From positions 1 to 64,000 of the forward strand of contig JANYLA010000028.1 in assembly GCA_025361485.1 (NCBI GenBank): a stretch of DNA of 64,000 bases, read 5' to 3'. The notes beneath the pieces were generated by a model, which did no database searches, had not been told where the DNA came from, and was given only the letters and a program-made list of their open reading frames with translations. This DNA comes from Bacteroidales bacterium. GTDB taxonomy: Bacteria; Bacteroidota; Bacteroidia; Bacteroidales; Tenuifilaceae. Positions 8,736 through 18,118 of the stretch are shown here, one piece after another. The position numbers and the translations under genes are program-made. How positions within the stretch are numbered: position 1 is the stretch's first letter; each line of letters opens with the position of its first letter.

Positions 8736-9908
8736 TTGTCTACGTTTAAATTTGTCTTTACTGTGAGAGGAATAATTTCAAATTCAACTGTTTACGAATT
8801 AGCATTAGTATCAGTTTTAGTAGTTGCCTTTTTAATTCAGCTTTATTACTACTTAGGTATTTACCTTCGGGTCGCATTGCCTAAAAAAAGATCGGTGGAT
8901 AACTCATCGGCTCATTGTATACCGATATCCGTTGTAATCTGCGCTCGAGACGAAGAAGAGAACCTTGAAAATTTCTTGCCTTTTATCCTCGAACAGGATT
9001 ATCAGGATTTTGAGGTAATTGTTGTAAATGATTGCTCGTCGGATAATAGCGGATACACTCTGGACAGAATGCTTAAAAAGTATCCAAAGCTAAAAGTTAC
9101 AACCATTAAGCAAGACGAAAAATTTACCCATCACAAAAAATTAGCGTTAACAGTTGGTATTAAGGCCGCAAAGAATGAATGGCTCGTGTTGACCGATGCC
9201 GATTGTAGACCTGATAGCAATAAATGGCTTGCCTCAATCGCTTCAAATTTCTCGGAAAATTCAGAAATTGTTTTGGGTTACGGAGGCTTTTTCGAAGAGC
9301 GAAGCTTCCTCAATAAGCTCATTCGCTTCGATGGACTATTCATTGCAATGCAATATCTTGGACTTGCATTAGCTGGAAAACCCTACATGGGCGTAGGAAG
9401 AAATTTGGCATACAAGAAAGAGGTGTTCTTTCGGAACAAGGGATTTGCTTCACATGCTCATATTTATTCAGGGGATGACGATCTTTTCATCAATGAAGTT
9501 GCCAAAAAGAATAATACAAGGGTAGAATTTCGAAGCAATTCCCATACAAGGACTATTCCAAGGAATAGTTTTAAAAGATGGGAGATCCAGAAACGTAGGC
9601 ATATTACAACTTCAAAAAGGTATCGGTTATCATCAAAAATAATGCTTGGAGGAGAAATTCTATCCCGAATTCTATTCTATGGCTCATCAATTGCATTAAT
9701 AGCTTTGCTATATTTCCCTTGGATAATTGGTGGTTTAGTTTTTTTACGTTTGATTATTCAACTGTCAATAATAAAAGGTGTGATGTATCGCTTGAGCGAA
9801 AGGAAATTATTGCTACTTTCGCCTTTATACGATTTTTATTCGCTTTTCTTTTACGGAAGATTGGCGTTGTTAAACATTATTAATCCGCGAAAATCATCAT
9901 GGAGGTAA
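8736..9908 (+). CDS. Family 2 glycosyltransferase, membrane-anchored
   Basis: A protein of up to 390 residues with an N-terminal membrane helix (about 20-42), a GT2 catalytic domain and two or three C-terminal helices (about 300-350). The nucleotide-sugar site is visible as PISVVICARDEEENL, followed by VNDCSSDNS and the metal-binding TDADC. It probably adds a sugar to a lipid-linked or envelope glycan, but substrate and product are unknown. There is no early ATG. The frame opens with TTG at 8736, and a GTG at 8763 is an alternative, downstream of a TAAATTTG box at 8747. The last 10 nt overlap the sigma-factor gene. Confidence 0.85.
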   Translation: MSTFKFVFTVRGIISNSTVYELALVSVLVVAFLIQLYYYLGIYLRVALPKKRSVDNSSAHCIPISVVICARDEEENLENFLPFILEQDYQDFEVIVVNDCSSDNSGYTLDRMLKKYPKLKVTTIKQDEKFTHHKKLALTVGIKAAKNEWLVLTDADCRPDSNKWLASIASNFSENSEIVLGYGGFFEERSFLNKLIRFDGLFIAMQYLGLALAGKPYMGVGRNLAYKKEVFFRNKGFASHAHIYSGDDDLFINEVAKKNNTRVEFRSNSHTRTIPRNSFKRWEIQKRRHITTSKRYRLSSKIMLGGEILSRILFYGSSIALIALLYFPWIIGGLVFLRLIIQLSIIKGVMYRLSERKLLLLSPLYDFYSLFFYGRLALLNIINPRKSSWR

Positions 9909-10507
9909 GTGCAAACCTATCGGATAAGGCAAAACATGATTTAGTTTTAGTTGAACAAGCTATTGCAGGAAATCAAAAATCATACGCTGAGTTATTGGAT
10001 AGGTATAAGGATGCCATTTACTTTATGCTGTTAAAAATGGTTAATAATAAAAGCGATGCCGAGGACTTAACCATTGAAGCATTCGGGAAAGCGTTTAAAA
10101 ACATCCAGCAATACACACCAAGTTATGCTTTTAGCACCTGGCTTTTTAAAATAGCAACAAACAATTGTATTGACTTTATCCGCAAAAAAAAGGCTAATCT
10201 TATTTCAATTGATCAAACCTCAGAGGATTTAGAAGGGCCAATATCATCTCCAACAGCGCACCTTCAATCAAGCAATCTTGATCCGGAGGAGCAGCTCATA
10301 AAAGAGCAGAGCATTAAACTTATTCAGGACGTTGTTGGAACCCTTAAACCAAGATACCGAAGGTTAATTGAACTTAGGTATTTCCGAGAATTCTCGTACG
10401 AAGAGATAGCCGAAGAGCTTAGTCTTCCCATTGGCACTGTAAAGGCGCAACTTTTCAGAGCGCGTGAACTACTTTTTAATATTTTAAAGAATAGTCCTCA
10501 CCAGTAG
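9899..10507 (+). CDS. ECF-type RNA polymerase sigma factor
   Basis: A 202-residue sigma-70 family protein with region 2 at about 25-95 (DAEDLTIEAFGKAFKNI, then FSTWLFKIATNNCIDFIRKKK) and region 4 at about 140-195 (IEELRYFREFSYEEIAEEL in form, then LPIGTVKAQLFRARELL). It lacks regions 1 and 3, as expected for ECF sigma factors. It starts inside the preceding glycosyltransferase gene, so the two are translationally coupled. No anti-sigma factor gene follows; the next gene is rsmG. Its regulon is unknown. Confidence 0.92.
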   Translation: MEVSANLSDKAKHDLVLVEQAIAGNQKSYAELLDRYKDAIYFMLLKMVNNKSDAEDLTIEAFGKAFKNIQQYTPSYAFSTWLFKIATNNCIDFIRKKKANLISIDQTSEDLEGPISSPTAHLQSSNLDPEEQLIKEQSIKLIQDVVGTLKPRYRRLIELRYFREFSYEEIAEELSLPIGTVKAQLFRARELLFNILKNSPHQ

Positions 10508-10600
10508 GCTTTCACACCAGATATTAGATAAGATTTAATAATCGTTATCTCTCTAAAAGTATTATATACAGAGCTATTTTGAAAATTGACATTAATTCCA

Positions 10601-11221
10601 ATGGATAGAATTATCAAGTATTTTCCCGAGCTGAGCAGCACTCAACGTAAGCAATTATCGGAACTTGACCCACTTTACAGGGAATGGAACTCGCGGATAA
10701 ATGTTATTTCTCGAAAAGATATTGAAAACATATTCCTACACCATGTACTTCATTCTTTAGCAATTGCAAAGATTATTTCTTTTGCAAAAAACACTCGAAT
10801 ACTTGATGTTGGAACAGGTGGTGGCTTTCCGGGTATTCCATTGGCCATTTTCTTTCCCAATTGCAGCTTTACACTTGTTGACTCAATCGGCAAAAAAGTT
10901 ACTGTGGCAAACGAAGTCGCCCAATCACTTGGTTTAACGAATGTAAAAGCGATTAAGTCGCGTGCTGAAGACCTTGAAAATGAATTTGATTTTGTTGTAA
11001 CCCGTGCCGTAGCACCCTTACCAACCCTTAATAGCTGGGTTCAGAAAATAATTAAACCCAGTGGGTTGAATCAACTACCCAATGGAATTATTGCCTTAAA
11101 GGGTGGCGATTTGAAAGAGGAATTAGCTCCTTTTGGAAAGAAAACTACAAAATGGACGATAAATACTTTCTTCGAGGAAGAGTATTTTCAAGAAAAGTCA
11201 ATCATTTTCATTCCAAGGTAA
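10601..11221 (+). CDS. rsmG: 16S rRNA (guanine527-N7)-methyltransferase
   Basis: A 206-residue Rossmann methyltransferase that modifies G527 in the 530 loop of 16S rRNA. The SAM-binding loop DVGTGGGFPGIPLAI (about residues 70-84) and the following VDSIGKKV are diagnostic. VVTRAVAPL and ALKGGDL match later family motifs. The frame extends five codons upstream to a TTG at 10586, but the ATG at 10601, giving MDRIIKYFPEL, matches the usual N-terminus better. It follows the sigma-factor gene by about 90 nt on the same strand. Confidence 0.94.
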   Translation: MDRIIKYFPELSSTQRKQLSELDPLYREWNSRINVISRKDIENIFLHHVLHSLAIAKIISFAKNTRILDVGTGGGFPGIPLAIFFPNCSFTLVDSIGKKVTVANEVAQSLGLTNVKAIKSRAEDLENEFDFVVTRAVAPLPTLNSWVQKIIKPSGLNQLPNGIIALKGGDLKEELAPFGKKTTKWTINTFFEEEYFQEKSIIFIPR

Positions 11222-11361
11222 AAGATTTATTGTTAAAAATATTTACTGCTAAGTATTGATATTTATTGAGTTGTCATATTTGTCGCTTAGTATTTTATAC
11301 TTTATGCTTTTATTATTTAATATAATTTTGAGCTATTCTTTTTGTACTTTCAAAAAAAGTA

Positions 11362-11369
11362 TATCTTTG
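11362..11369 (+). promoter_or_regulatory. Promoter -7 box (TATCTTTG) for rpmH
   Basis: TATCTTTG, with a TTTG at 11341-11344, 17 nt upstream, gives a plausible -33/-7 pair about 80 nt ahead of the rpmH start. This leaves a moderate 5' leader. Confidence 0.5.
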
Positions 11370-11435
11370 CAATCTCAAAAAAAGTTTGAGTATTTCACAT
11401 ATTGTGCTGAAAATCATAAGTAGCAGAAAATATAA

Positions 11436-11609
<174 letters not shown>

Positions 11610-11630
11610 AAACCATTTATAGAGCATAGG

Positions 11631-11657
11631 AAGGCAGGTTTATACCTGCCTTTTTTT
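11631..11657 (+). terminator. Intrinsic terminator of rpmH
   Basis: A perfect 9-bp stem (AAGGCAGGT 11631-11639 with ACCTGCCTT 11644-11652), a 4-nt loop and a T-run, starting 21 nt after the rpmH stop. Confidence 0.85.
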
Positions 11658-11689
11658 GTTTTACATAGAGCCACTGTGTAAAAACTTTT

Positions 11690-11697
11690 TACATTTG
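11690..11697 (+). promoter_or_regulatory. -7 box (TACATTTG) for mqnE
   Basis: TACATTTG fits TAnnTTTG, 22 nt before the mqnE ATG. No -33 element is obvious at the right spacing. Confidence 0.4.
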
Positions 11698-11719
11698 CGA
11701 TATAGCAAAAACAAAAAAA

Positions 11720-12850
11720 ATGCTTGATAAAAATAAACTGATTTCTTACATAGAAAATTCCAAGTCGCTAGATCCTTTCATCCACATATCTGAAAAGGTA
11801 TTGAAGGGTGAACGCATATCAGTGGATGATGCTATTTTGCTTTACGAAACTGCCGATTTAGGATATCTTAGCATGCTTGCGAACCATGTGCGTGAGACAA
11901 AAAATGGAAATCATGTATATTTTAATAAGAATTTTCATATTGAGCCAACCAACACCTGTATTTACAATTGTAAATTTTGTTCCTACCATAAATTAGCTGG
12001 CGATCCTGAAAGCTGGGAGATGTCGTTAAACGAAATAACCAAGCTCTCCGAGAGCTATAAAAACAAAGACATTACTGAGGTTCATGTTGTTGGTGGCGTT
12101 CACCCAAAATGGGACATCAATTATTACGGAAAAATTATCCAGAGCATAAAGAAAGAATTGCCCCATGTACACGTTAAAGCATATTCGGCCATTGAGCTTG
12201 AATATGTAATCAAAAAAGCAAACCTAAGCTATCGCGAAGGGATGCGAAAGCTGAAGGAGTTAGGATTAGATTCAATTCCGGGCGGGGGTGCTGAGATTTT
12301 CGACCCCCATGTACGTGAAAAGATTTGCTCCGATAAAGCCACAGGAAAGCAATGGCTTGATGTCCATGAAGCTGCGCATCTCGAAGGAATTCCCTCGAAT
12401 GCTACTATACTTTATGGCCATATTGAAAGCTATAAACACCGCGCTTTACACATGGAGGCAATTCGTAACCTTCAGGATAAAACTGGGGGTTTTAACTGTT
12501 TTATTCCCCTTAAATTCAGAGCACAGAATAATAAACTGGGATACATTGGTGAAGTTGGTACGGTTGAAGATTTAAGAAACTTTGCGGTATCCCGCATTTT
12601 CTTCGATAATATAACCCACCTAAAGGCGTACTGGCCAATGCTGGGTCAACAGAATACAAAACTTGCCATCGCGTTTGGTGTTGATGACATTGATGGAACC
12701 ATCGATGACACAACAAAAATCTACTCGATGGCCGGGGCCGAGGATCAAAAACCGGCAATGACCGTTGATATGCTTTGCGATATTATCAGAAGCGTTGGGA
12801 AAACTCCTGTTGAAAGGGATTCACTTTACAAAATCGTTAAACTCTACTAA
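11720..12850 (+). CDS. mqnE: Aminofutalosine synthase (radical SAM, futalosine menaquinone pathway)
   Basis: A 376-residue radical SAM enzyme with the [4Fe-4S] cluster motif CIYNCKFC (C80, C84, C87) preceded by HIEPTNT. The GGVHPKW and PGGGAEIF segments are shared with the MqnE/MqnC/CofH group. MqnE joins 3-[(1-carboxyvinyl)oxy]benzoate with S-adenosylmethionine to give aminofutalosine. The N-terminus and length favour MqnE over MqnC. CofH is less likely because nothing else in the window suggests F420 synthesis. It implies menaquinone formation by the futalosine route, with the other mqn genes elsewhere. It is transcribed as a single gene. Confidence 0.88.
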   Translation: MLDKNKLISYIENSKSLDPFIHISEKVLKGERISVDDAILLYETADLGYLSMLANHVRETKNGNHVYFNKNFHIEPTNTCIYNCKFCSYHKLAGDPESWEMSLNEITKLSESYKNKDITEVHVVGGVHPKWDINYYGKIIQSIKKELPHVHVKAYSAIELEYVIKKANLSYREGMRKLKELGLDSIPGGGAEIFDPHVREKICSDKATGKQWLDVHEAAHLEGIPSNATILYGHIESYKHRALHMEAIRNLQDKTGGFNCFIPLKFRAQNNKLGYIGEVGTVEDLRNFAVSRIFFDNITHLKAYWPMLGQQNTKLAIAFGVDDIDGTIDDTTKIYSMAGAEDQKPAMTVDMLCDIIRSVGKTPVERDSLYKIVKLY

Positions 12851-12908
12851 GAAATAATTCATTTTACTTTATCTTATGCTGAACAGATGTTATTTAGGCA
12901 TATAATTA

Positions 12909-12916
12909 TAAATTTG
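12909..12916 (+). promoter_or_regulatory. -7 box (TAAATTTG) for the PASTA-T9SS-RluD operon
   Basis: TAAATTTG lies 61 nt ahead of the first ATG of a three-gene overlapping operon. It is a consensus match only. Confidence 0.35.
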
Positions 12917-12977
12917 CCATTAATTACAATATTCTATTTCCAAAAGAGTTTTTATTCGAATTAAGCCATTCAAAACT

Positions 12978-13853
12978 ATGTGGGAGAGTATTAAAAAACT
13001 TTTACTAAAGATCTATTCGAACTACAACGTTCAAACTATTCTATTTCCGTTGATCGCGATTGTTGGATCGATACTACTATTTTTTATTTTTCTATTCATC
13101 TTCACCCGTCATGGGCAAAGTTATCCTGTACCTAGCTTCAGCGGACTAAAGCAAACAGAGGTTATTAAACTAGCAAAAAAATACAAGCTTAGGGTTGAGG
13201 TTACTGATTCGGTGTATATATTAACCCGAAAACCGGGTACTGTTGTTGACCAGAATCCTTCGGTTGGAACAAAAGTAAAGCAAAACCGCAGAGTGCTTTT
13301 AACAATGAATGCTAGAAACCCTAAAAAGGTTGAGATGCCTAATATTGTTGGAGTTACCCTACGTCAAGCAAAAGGAATACTCGACCTTCAGGGTCTTATA
13401 ATTGGAAACTTAGTATTTGTAACCGATATTGCAGTGAATAATATCCTTGAGCAAAAATTCAAAGGGAAGACAATTGAACCCGGTAAGTTTATCCCAAAAG
13501 GCTCAAGGATAGATCTTGTCTTAGGACGTGGGATGCAAAACGAAAGGACTGGATTGCCACTACTCATTGGGTTAAACCAAAGTGAATCGCGTAGCCGCTT
13601 AATTGATGCTTCGCTAAACCTTGGTCAAGTTAAATACGATGAAACAATAAAAGATTATAAAGATTCGTTGAATGCAATGGTATATAGCCAATATCCAGGG
13701 TATTCCGAATCGAATCCGATTAGCTTCGGAGCAAGAGTTGATATTTGGTTAACCTTAAACGAGGCTCGAGTACCAAGGATTAAAGCAGAACTTGGGGTTG
13801 ATTCTTCGTATATGAAGGTTGATACAACCCTACTTAATGATATCGTTGAATGA
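12978..13853 (+). CDS. PASTA-domain membrane protein
   Basis: A 291-residue protein with a short cytoplasmic N-terminus, one membrane helix (about 20-44, ILFPLIAIVGSILLFFIFLF) and an outward-facing part with PASTA repeats. The first repeat is near 50-115 (YPVPSFSGLKQTEVIKLAKK, with VVDQNPSVGTKVK). The second begins VEMPNIVGVTLRQAKGIL, and a third partial repeat ends near 255. PASTA domains bind peptidoglycan or beta-lactams in other phyla. No kinase domain is attached, unlike PknB. The stop overlaps the next start by 4 nt, tying expression to a secreted T9SS protein. Confidence 0.87.
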   Translation: MWESIKKLLLKIYSNYNVQTILFPLIAIVGSILLFFIFLFIFTRHGQSYPVPSFSGLKQTEVIKLAKKYKLRVEVTDSVYILTRKPGTVVDQNPSVGTKVKQNRRVLLTMNARNPKKVEMPNIVGVTLRQAKGILDLQGLIIGNLVFVTDIAVNNILEQKFKGKTIEPGKFIPKGSRIDLVLGRGMQNERTGLPLLIGLNQSESRSRLIDASLNLGQVKYDETIKDYKDSLNAMVYSQYPGYSESNPISFGARVDIWLTLNEARVPRIKAELGVDSSYMKVDTTLLNDIVE

Positions 13854-15796
13854 GAAAATTGTTTTTTTTTATTCTTTTAATCGTAATCTCTGCAAGTTCA
13901 TTTGGTCAGGAGGTGTTAATTGATTTGCAATCCCTGCCAGTAAAGCAAAGCACAATAAAAAAATCAAAAAATCAAGCAAAAGCAAAGTCGGCATTGGTCT
14001 TACCGTTCTTCGATGATTTCTCAAAAGGATTTTCATTGCCAGACCCCGACAAATGGCAAAATTCTTACGTGCTAGTTAACCAAACCTACGCCATTAATCC
14101 TCCTACTATTGGCGTGGCAACCTTTGATGCAATTAATCAGTACGGAAAGTTATACAATCTAAAAGATTCCATTCCTGCCGATACTCTTACATCTCAGCCA
14201 ATTAACCTAAGCCTTCCGGAAAGCGATAGCATCTATTTATCGTTTCAGTACCAGCCTAAAGGGTTAGGAGAAGCGCCAGATACAACAGATAATGCCCATT
14301 TTGGTTGCGATTCGTTAGTGTTAGAATTCTTTGCTGTAGCTGAAAATAAATGGATTCGGACATTCTCTGTATCTGCGTACTTTGGAAGCAACAAAGTAAA
14401 GGAAAAGCACCACCTTTCAAATACAATCATTACCCAAAAAGCACCTGATATTTCAAAGCATTTTTTTAACGTGATGCTGCCGATAACAGATGAACGATTC
14501 AGGAAGAATGGATTTCAGTTTCGGTTTATGAATTATGCATCTTTTCCTCCAAACACACAATACCCGAGTATTAGAGGCAATGGCGACCATTGGCATATCG
14601 ACCTAGTTTACCTTGACAGTGGAAGAATTGCAACCGATACAATTCTAAACGATGTTGCTTTTAGTAAACCCATTAAATCGTTCCTTAAGAATTACGAATC
14701 GATTCCATGGAAGCATTTCACAAGCCAAGCCATGCTGGCTGAGCTGACGAATCCACTTTCCTTTAAAATTCAATACCGATATTTGGGTGCAGGACCTCAA
14801 CCAGTAAATCTAAATAGAGTATTTACTATAAGCAATCTCTCCATACCAAACAATAGTTATGAGTTCACAGGCGATGTTGAAGTAATTAATCCTTTTCAAA
14901 CAATTGATTATTCCCGTGGCTACGAATATGCCTTCTTATCGAATTGGTCTGATTCTGCAAAATATTCAATGGAATGCCGTTTGGAAATGATTGACCTTAG
15001 TCCAACTCCATACCTCAATTGGAATGATACCGCAAGGTATACTCAGCAATTTTTTAACTACTACGCTTACGATGATGGCTCGGCGGAGAAAGGCTATGGA
15101 CTATACGGTGAGGGAGCTCAAAACGGAATGGTTGCGCTGAAATATCACACATACGTTTCCGATTCGCTAAAAGGAATTCTGATCTATTTTAACCAATTAC
15201 TTGATTTTGGCCCTAAAAATAAGTGGTTTGATCTTGTGGTTTGGAACAATAATAATGGAAAGCCTGGAACCGAATTATATCGAAAAACTGTTTTAAAACC
15301 TACTTCAGCCTACAACAAAGATACACTCTACAAAATAGACGAAAAGCTAAAGTTAAGCGGCGATTTCTGGATTGGCACAGTAAACAGCACTGATGATATG
15401 CTCAATATAGGCTTTGACCTAAATAATAATCACGGCGACAGGCTTTACTACAACCTTACTGGAACATGGGTAAACTCAACCTATGAGGGTTCTCTAATGA
15501 TGAAACCTGTTTTCGGAAAATTTGCGTTGGGTCAAACGGGTATCGAAAAACCAGCGATTAGAACAGAGTTCACCATTTACCCTAATCCGGCAACCAATCA
15601 GATTAGTATAAACTTGCTCGATGGAGAACATCCCGAAAAAATACGAATCGTCAACCTTGCTGGTCAAATTGTGCTAAGCAAGCCCTACGACAGTAATAGT
15701 ATAGATGTTAGTAATCTTTCAACAGGAATATATCTTTTTCAGCTAACGCTCCGTAATCAAACCACGACCACTAAAAAGTTGGTAATCATAAAATGA
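13850..15796 (+). CDS. Secreted protein with a type IX secretion C-terminal sorting domain
   Basis: A 648-residue protein with signal peptide MRKLFFFILLIVISASSFGQ. The last about 80 residues form a type A T9SS sorting domain: TEFTIYPNPATNQISINLLD, a central VNLAGQIV, and the ending NLSTGIYLFQLTLRN followed by a KKLVIIK tail. The middle is beta-rich and aromatic (FDDFSKGFSLPDPDKWQN near 54), resembling large Bacteroidota secreted proteins, but I recognise no catalytic motif. It should be exported through the outer membrane by the Por/Gld apparatus. It overlaps both neighbours by 4 nt. Confidence 0.85.
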   Translation: MRKLFFFILLIVISASSFGQEVLIDLQSLPVKQSTIKKSKNQAKAKSALVLPFFDDFSKGFSLPDPDKWQNSYVLVNQTYAINPPTIGVATFDAINQYGKLYNLKDSIPADTLTSQPINLSLPESDSIYLSFQYQPKGLGEAPDTTDNAHFGCDSLVLEFFAVAENKWIRTFSVSAYFGSNKVKEKHHLSNTIITQKAPDISKHFFNVMLPITDERFRKNGFQFRFMNYASFPPNTQYPSIRGNGDHWHIDLVYLDSGRIATDTILNDVAFSKPIKSFLKNYESIPWKHFTSQAMLAELTNPLSFKIQYRYLGAGPQPVNLNRVFTISNLSIPNNSYEFTGDVEVINPFQTIDYSRGYEYAFLSNWSDSAKYSMECRLEMIDLSPTPYLNWNDTARYTQQFFNYYAYDDGSAEKGYGLYGEGAQNGMVALKYHTYVSDSLKGILIYFNQLLDFGPKNKWFDLVVWNNNNGKPGTELYRKTVLKPTSAYNKDTLYKIDEKLKLSGDFWIGTVNSTDDMLNIGFDLNNNHGDRLYYNLTGTWVNSTYEGSLMMKPVFGKFALGQTGIEKPAIRTEFTIYPNPATNQISINLLDGEHPEKIRIVNLAGQIVLSKPYDSNSIDVSNLSTGIYLFQLTLRNQTTTTKKLVIIK

Positions 15797-16866
15797 TCAA
15801 CCCTAACGATTTAAACCCCATTGCCGACGATGAACTGGATGAAGCCTCGGACGAGCAATCAGAGCTATTTGAGCATTTCCACTTTGATGTTGATCGTGGG
15901 CAAGCAATGCTGCGAATCGATAAATTCCTAAGCAGCAAAATTCATCAGGTTTCACGAAACCGAATACAATCTGCGGCCGATGCCGATAATATTCTGGTTA
16001 ACGGCAAAGCGGTTAAATCATCCTATAAAGTAAAGCCTTTAGATTCTATTTCGATTGTGATGGCTTACCCGCCAAGGGATACCGAGATAAAAGCCGAGGA
16101 TATTCCGCTAAAAATACTTTTCGAGGACGCTGACCTGATTGTAATCAATAAAGACCCTGGAATGGTGGTTCACCCTGCCCACGGCAATTTCACTGGAACT
16201 CTTGTTAACGCGTTGATGTATCATTTAAAGGATATTCCGCTGTTCAGCTCAGGCGAGGTTCGCCCAGGGTTGGTGCACAGGATTGATAAAAATACGTCAG
16301 GAATTCTAGTAATTGCAAAGAGCATAATTGCCATGAATCGCTTGGCAAAACAGTTCTTCGACCGCACCTCATCGCGTAGGTACATCGCATTGGTTTGGGG
16401 CAACATGGAGACCGACGAGGGAACCATAACCGGGAATATTGGTCGGCATATCCGCGACAGAAAAAAAATGCAGGTATTCCCCAATGGAGAAGAGGGCAAG
16501 CACGCAGTTACTCATTGGAAAGTTATTGAACGCTTGGGCTATGTAAATGTAGTAGAATGCAAACTCGAAACAGGACGAACCCATCAGATCCGAGCGCATT
16601 TTGAGTATATCAAGCACCCACTTTTCAACGATGATAAGTACGGAGGGAATATCATTGTAAAAGGTACTGTGTTTACCAAATATCGCCAATACGTTGAGAA
16701 TTGCTTCGGGATATGCCCTAGGCATGCTCTACATGCAAAATCGTTGGGTTTTACACATCCAACAACGGGTAAAGAAATGTTTTTTGAATCAGAACTACCC
16801 GATGATATGAAGCTCGTTATTGAGAAATGGAGGAATTATGTAGTAGGTAGGGAGATTGAAGAATAG
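15793..16866 (+). CDS. RluA/RluD-family 23S rRNA pseudouridine synthase
   Basis: A 357-residue protein with an S4 RNA-binding domain at about 38-100 (MLRIDKFLSSKIHQVSRNRI) and a pseudouridine synthase domain at about 110-330. The catalytic motif is LVHRIDKNTSGILVIAK, in which the aspartate of RxD attacks the uridine. GRTHQIRAHF is the later conserved motif. The S4 domain and length point to RluD (U1911/1915/1917 in helix 69), but RluC-like paralogues cannot be excluded. An acidic extension of about 35 residues comes before S4. The start overlaps the T9SS-protein stop. Confidence 0.92.
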   Translation: MINPNDLNPIADDELDEASDEQSELFEHFHFDVDRGQAMLRIDKFLSSKIHQVSRNRIQSAADADNILVNGKAVKSSYKVKPLDSISIVMAYPPRDTEIKAEDIPLKILFEDADLIVINKDPGMVVHPAHGNFTGTLVNALMYHLKDIPLFSSGEVRPGLVHRIDKNTSGILVIAKSIIAMNRLAKQFFDRTSSRRYIALVWGNMETDEGTITGNIGRHIRDRKKMQVFPNGEEGKHAVTHWKVIERLGYVNVVECKLETGRTHQIRAHFEYIKHPLFNDDKYGGNIIVKGTVFTKYRQYVENCFGICPRHALHAKSLGFTHPTTGKEMFFESELPDDMKLVIEKWRNYVVGREIEE

Positions 16867-16884
16867 GATGGGTTATGTGTTGTC

Positions 16885-16975
16885 GATGAGAGGTGAGAGG
16901 TGAGAGGTGAGAAATGAGACTTCCAACTTCGGACTTCTGTCTTCCAACTTCTGTCTTCCAACTTCTGACTCCCGG
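16885..16975. repeat. Array of 13 heptamers in the RluD-ddl spacer
   Basis: Five purine-rich heptamers of type RRTGAGA (16885-16919) are followed without a break by eight pyrimidine-rich heptamers of type CTTCYRN (16920-16975). The total is exactly 13 x 7 = 91 bp. There are no spacers, so it is not CRISPR. It resembles the 7-bp array at 58681 in period but not in sequence. Confidence 0.8.
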
Positions 16976-17028
16976 ATACTTTTTCCAATTCTTGCTCTCT
17001 TTATCTTTCGGCAATAAACTCTTTTCAA

Positions 17029-17036
17029 TATCTTTG
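17029..17036 (+). promoter_or_regulatory. -7 box (TATCTTTG) for ddl
   Basis: TATCTTTG ends 22 nt before the ddl ATG and downstream of the heptamer array. Confidence 0.45.
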
Positions 17037-17058
17037 GAATGTTTTTGAAAAATAGAAT

Positions 17059-18051
17059 ATGACTAAACATCGAAATATTGCAATACTTGCCGGTGGCAAC
17101 TCCTCGGAAGAAGGCATTTCGCTAAAAGGTGCTGCTCAAATTACCAAATGGCTAAGTAAAACGAGCTATAATGTTTACACAATACTCGTTAAAGGCATTG
17201 GTTGGACGCTAAAGCATCCTGAACTTGGTGATTTTCAGGTATCCAAAGATGATTTTAGCGTTACAATAAATGGCGAAAAAATTGTTTTCGACTGTGCGCT
17301 AATTGCCATCCATGGCACACCCGGCGAAAATGGACTGCTTCAAGGGTATCTTGAAATGCTTAATATTCCATACACCACTGGTGGAGTTATGAATACCTCG
17401 GTTACTTTCAATAAATACTTTTGTAAAGAGTTGGTTAGGGATACAGGTGTTGACCTTGCAAAAGGATCAATATTCCATAAGGGTCAGGTTATCGACCCTT
17501 CAATAATTGCAATCCATTTAGGTCTTCCTGTATTTGTAAAACCTAACGAGAGCGGAAGCAGCTACGGAATAAGTAAGGTTAAAACCCTTGAAGATATTGC
17601 TCCTGCAATAACAAAGGCCTTAACTGAAGATAATACAGTGCTTATTGAGGAATTTATTGCCGGAAGGGAGTTAACCTGTGGGCTAGTTAAATCCTCTGAT
17701 AAAGAATACATTTTCCCAGTAACTGAAATAATTTCGAAGAATGAATTTTTCGACTACGAAGCAAAATACCTCAACCAATCCGAAGAGGTAACGCCTGCTG
17801 AAATTAGCGATTCTTTATCAGAGCGTATAAAAATTCTTTCATCAAGAATATATGACAAGCTGAACTGCCGAGGAATTGTGAGAATCGATTATATCTACAG
17901 CAACGATCAACTGTATTTTCTCGAAATAAATACCGTTCCGGGTATGAGCGAAGCAAGCATCATTCCTCAACAAGTCAATGCCTTTGGCAAAGATATGCAC
18001 GAAATATTCAGTATGGTTATTGAGGATGCTATTGCAAAAAAGGATAATTGA
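17059..18051 (+). CDS. ddl: D-alanine-D-alanine ligase
   Basis: A 330-residue ATP-grasp ligase that makes the D-Ala-D-Ala dipeptide for peptidoglycan. The N-terminal AILAGGNSSEEGISLKGA is the usual binding loop. ALIAIHGTPGENGLLQGYLE follows, then PVFVKPNESGSSYGI (ATP site), and the metal/phosphate site is near LEINTVPGMSEASIIPQQ. The Tyr in SSYGI indicates D-Ala specificity rather than a D-lactate ligase, by family knowledge. It is a single gene between the heptamer array and a convergent block. Confidence 0.95.
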   Translation: MTKHRNIAILAGGNSSEEGISLKGAAQITKWLSKTSYNVYTILVKGIGWTLKHPELGDFQVSKDDFSVTINGEKIVFDCALIAIHGTPGENGLLQGYLEMLNIPYTTGGVMNTSVTFNKYFCKELVRDTGVDLAKGSIFHKGQVIDPSIIAIHLGLPVFVKPNESGSSYGISKVKTLEDIAPAITKALTEDNTVLIEEFIAGRELTCGLVKSSDKEYIFPVTEIISKNEFFDYEAKYLNQSEEVTPAEISDSLSERIKILSSRIYDKLNCRGIVRIDYIYSNDQLYFLEINTVPGMSEASIIPQQVNAFGKDMHEIFSMVIEDAIAKKDN

Positions 18052-18118
18052 AAAACCTTCTCTTTTTGCACATTTCCTAATCGAGTTAAATCAACACTTA
18101 AACCGCAAGGGCCTATCT

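Noticed and set aside
11720-12850. CofH (F420 pathway) instead of MqnE
   Set aside because: No other F420 genes are present, and the N-terminus and length fit aminofutalosine synthase, though the families are related.
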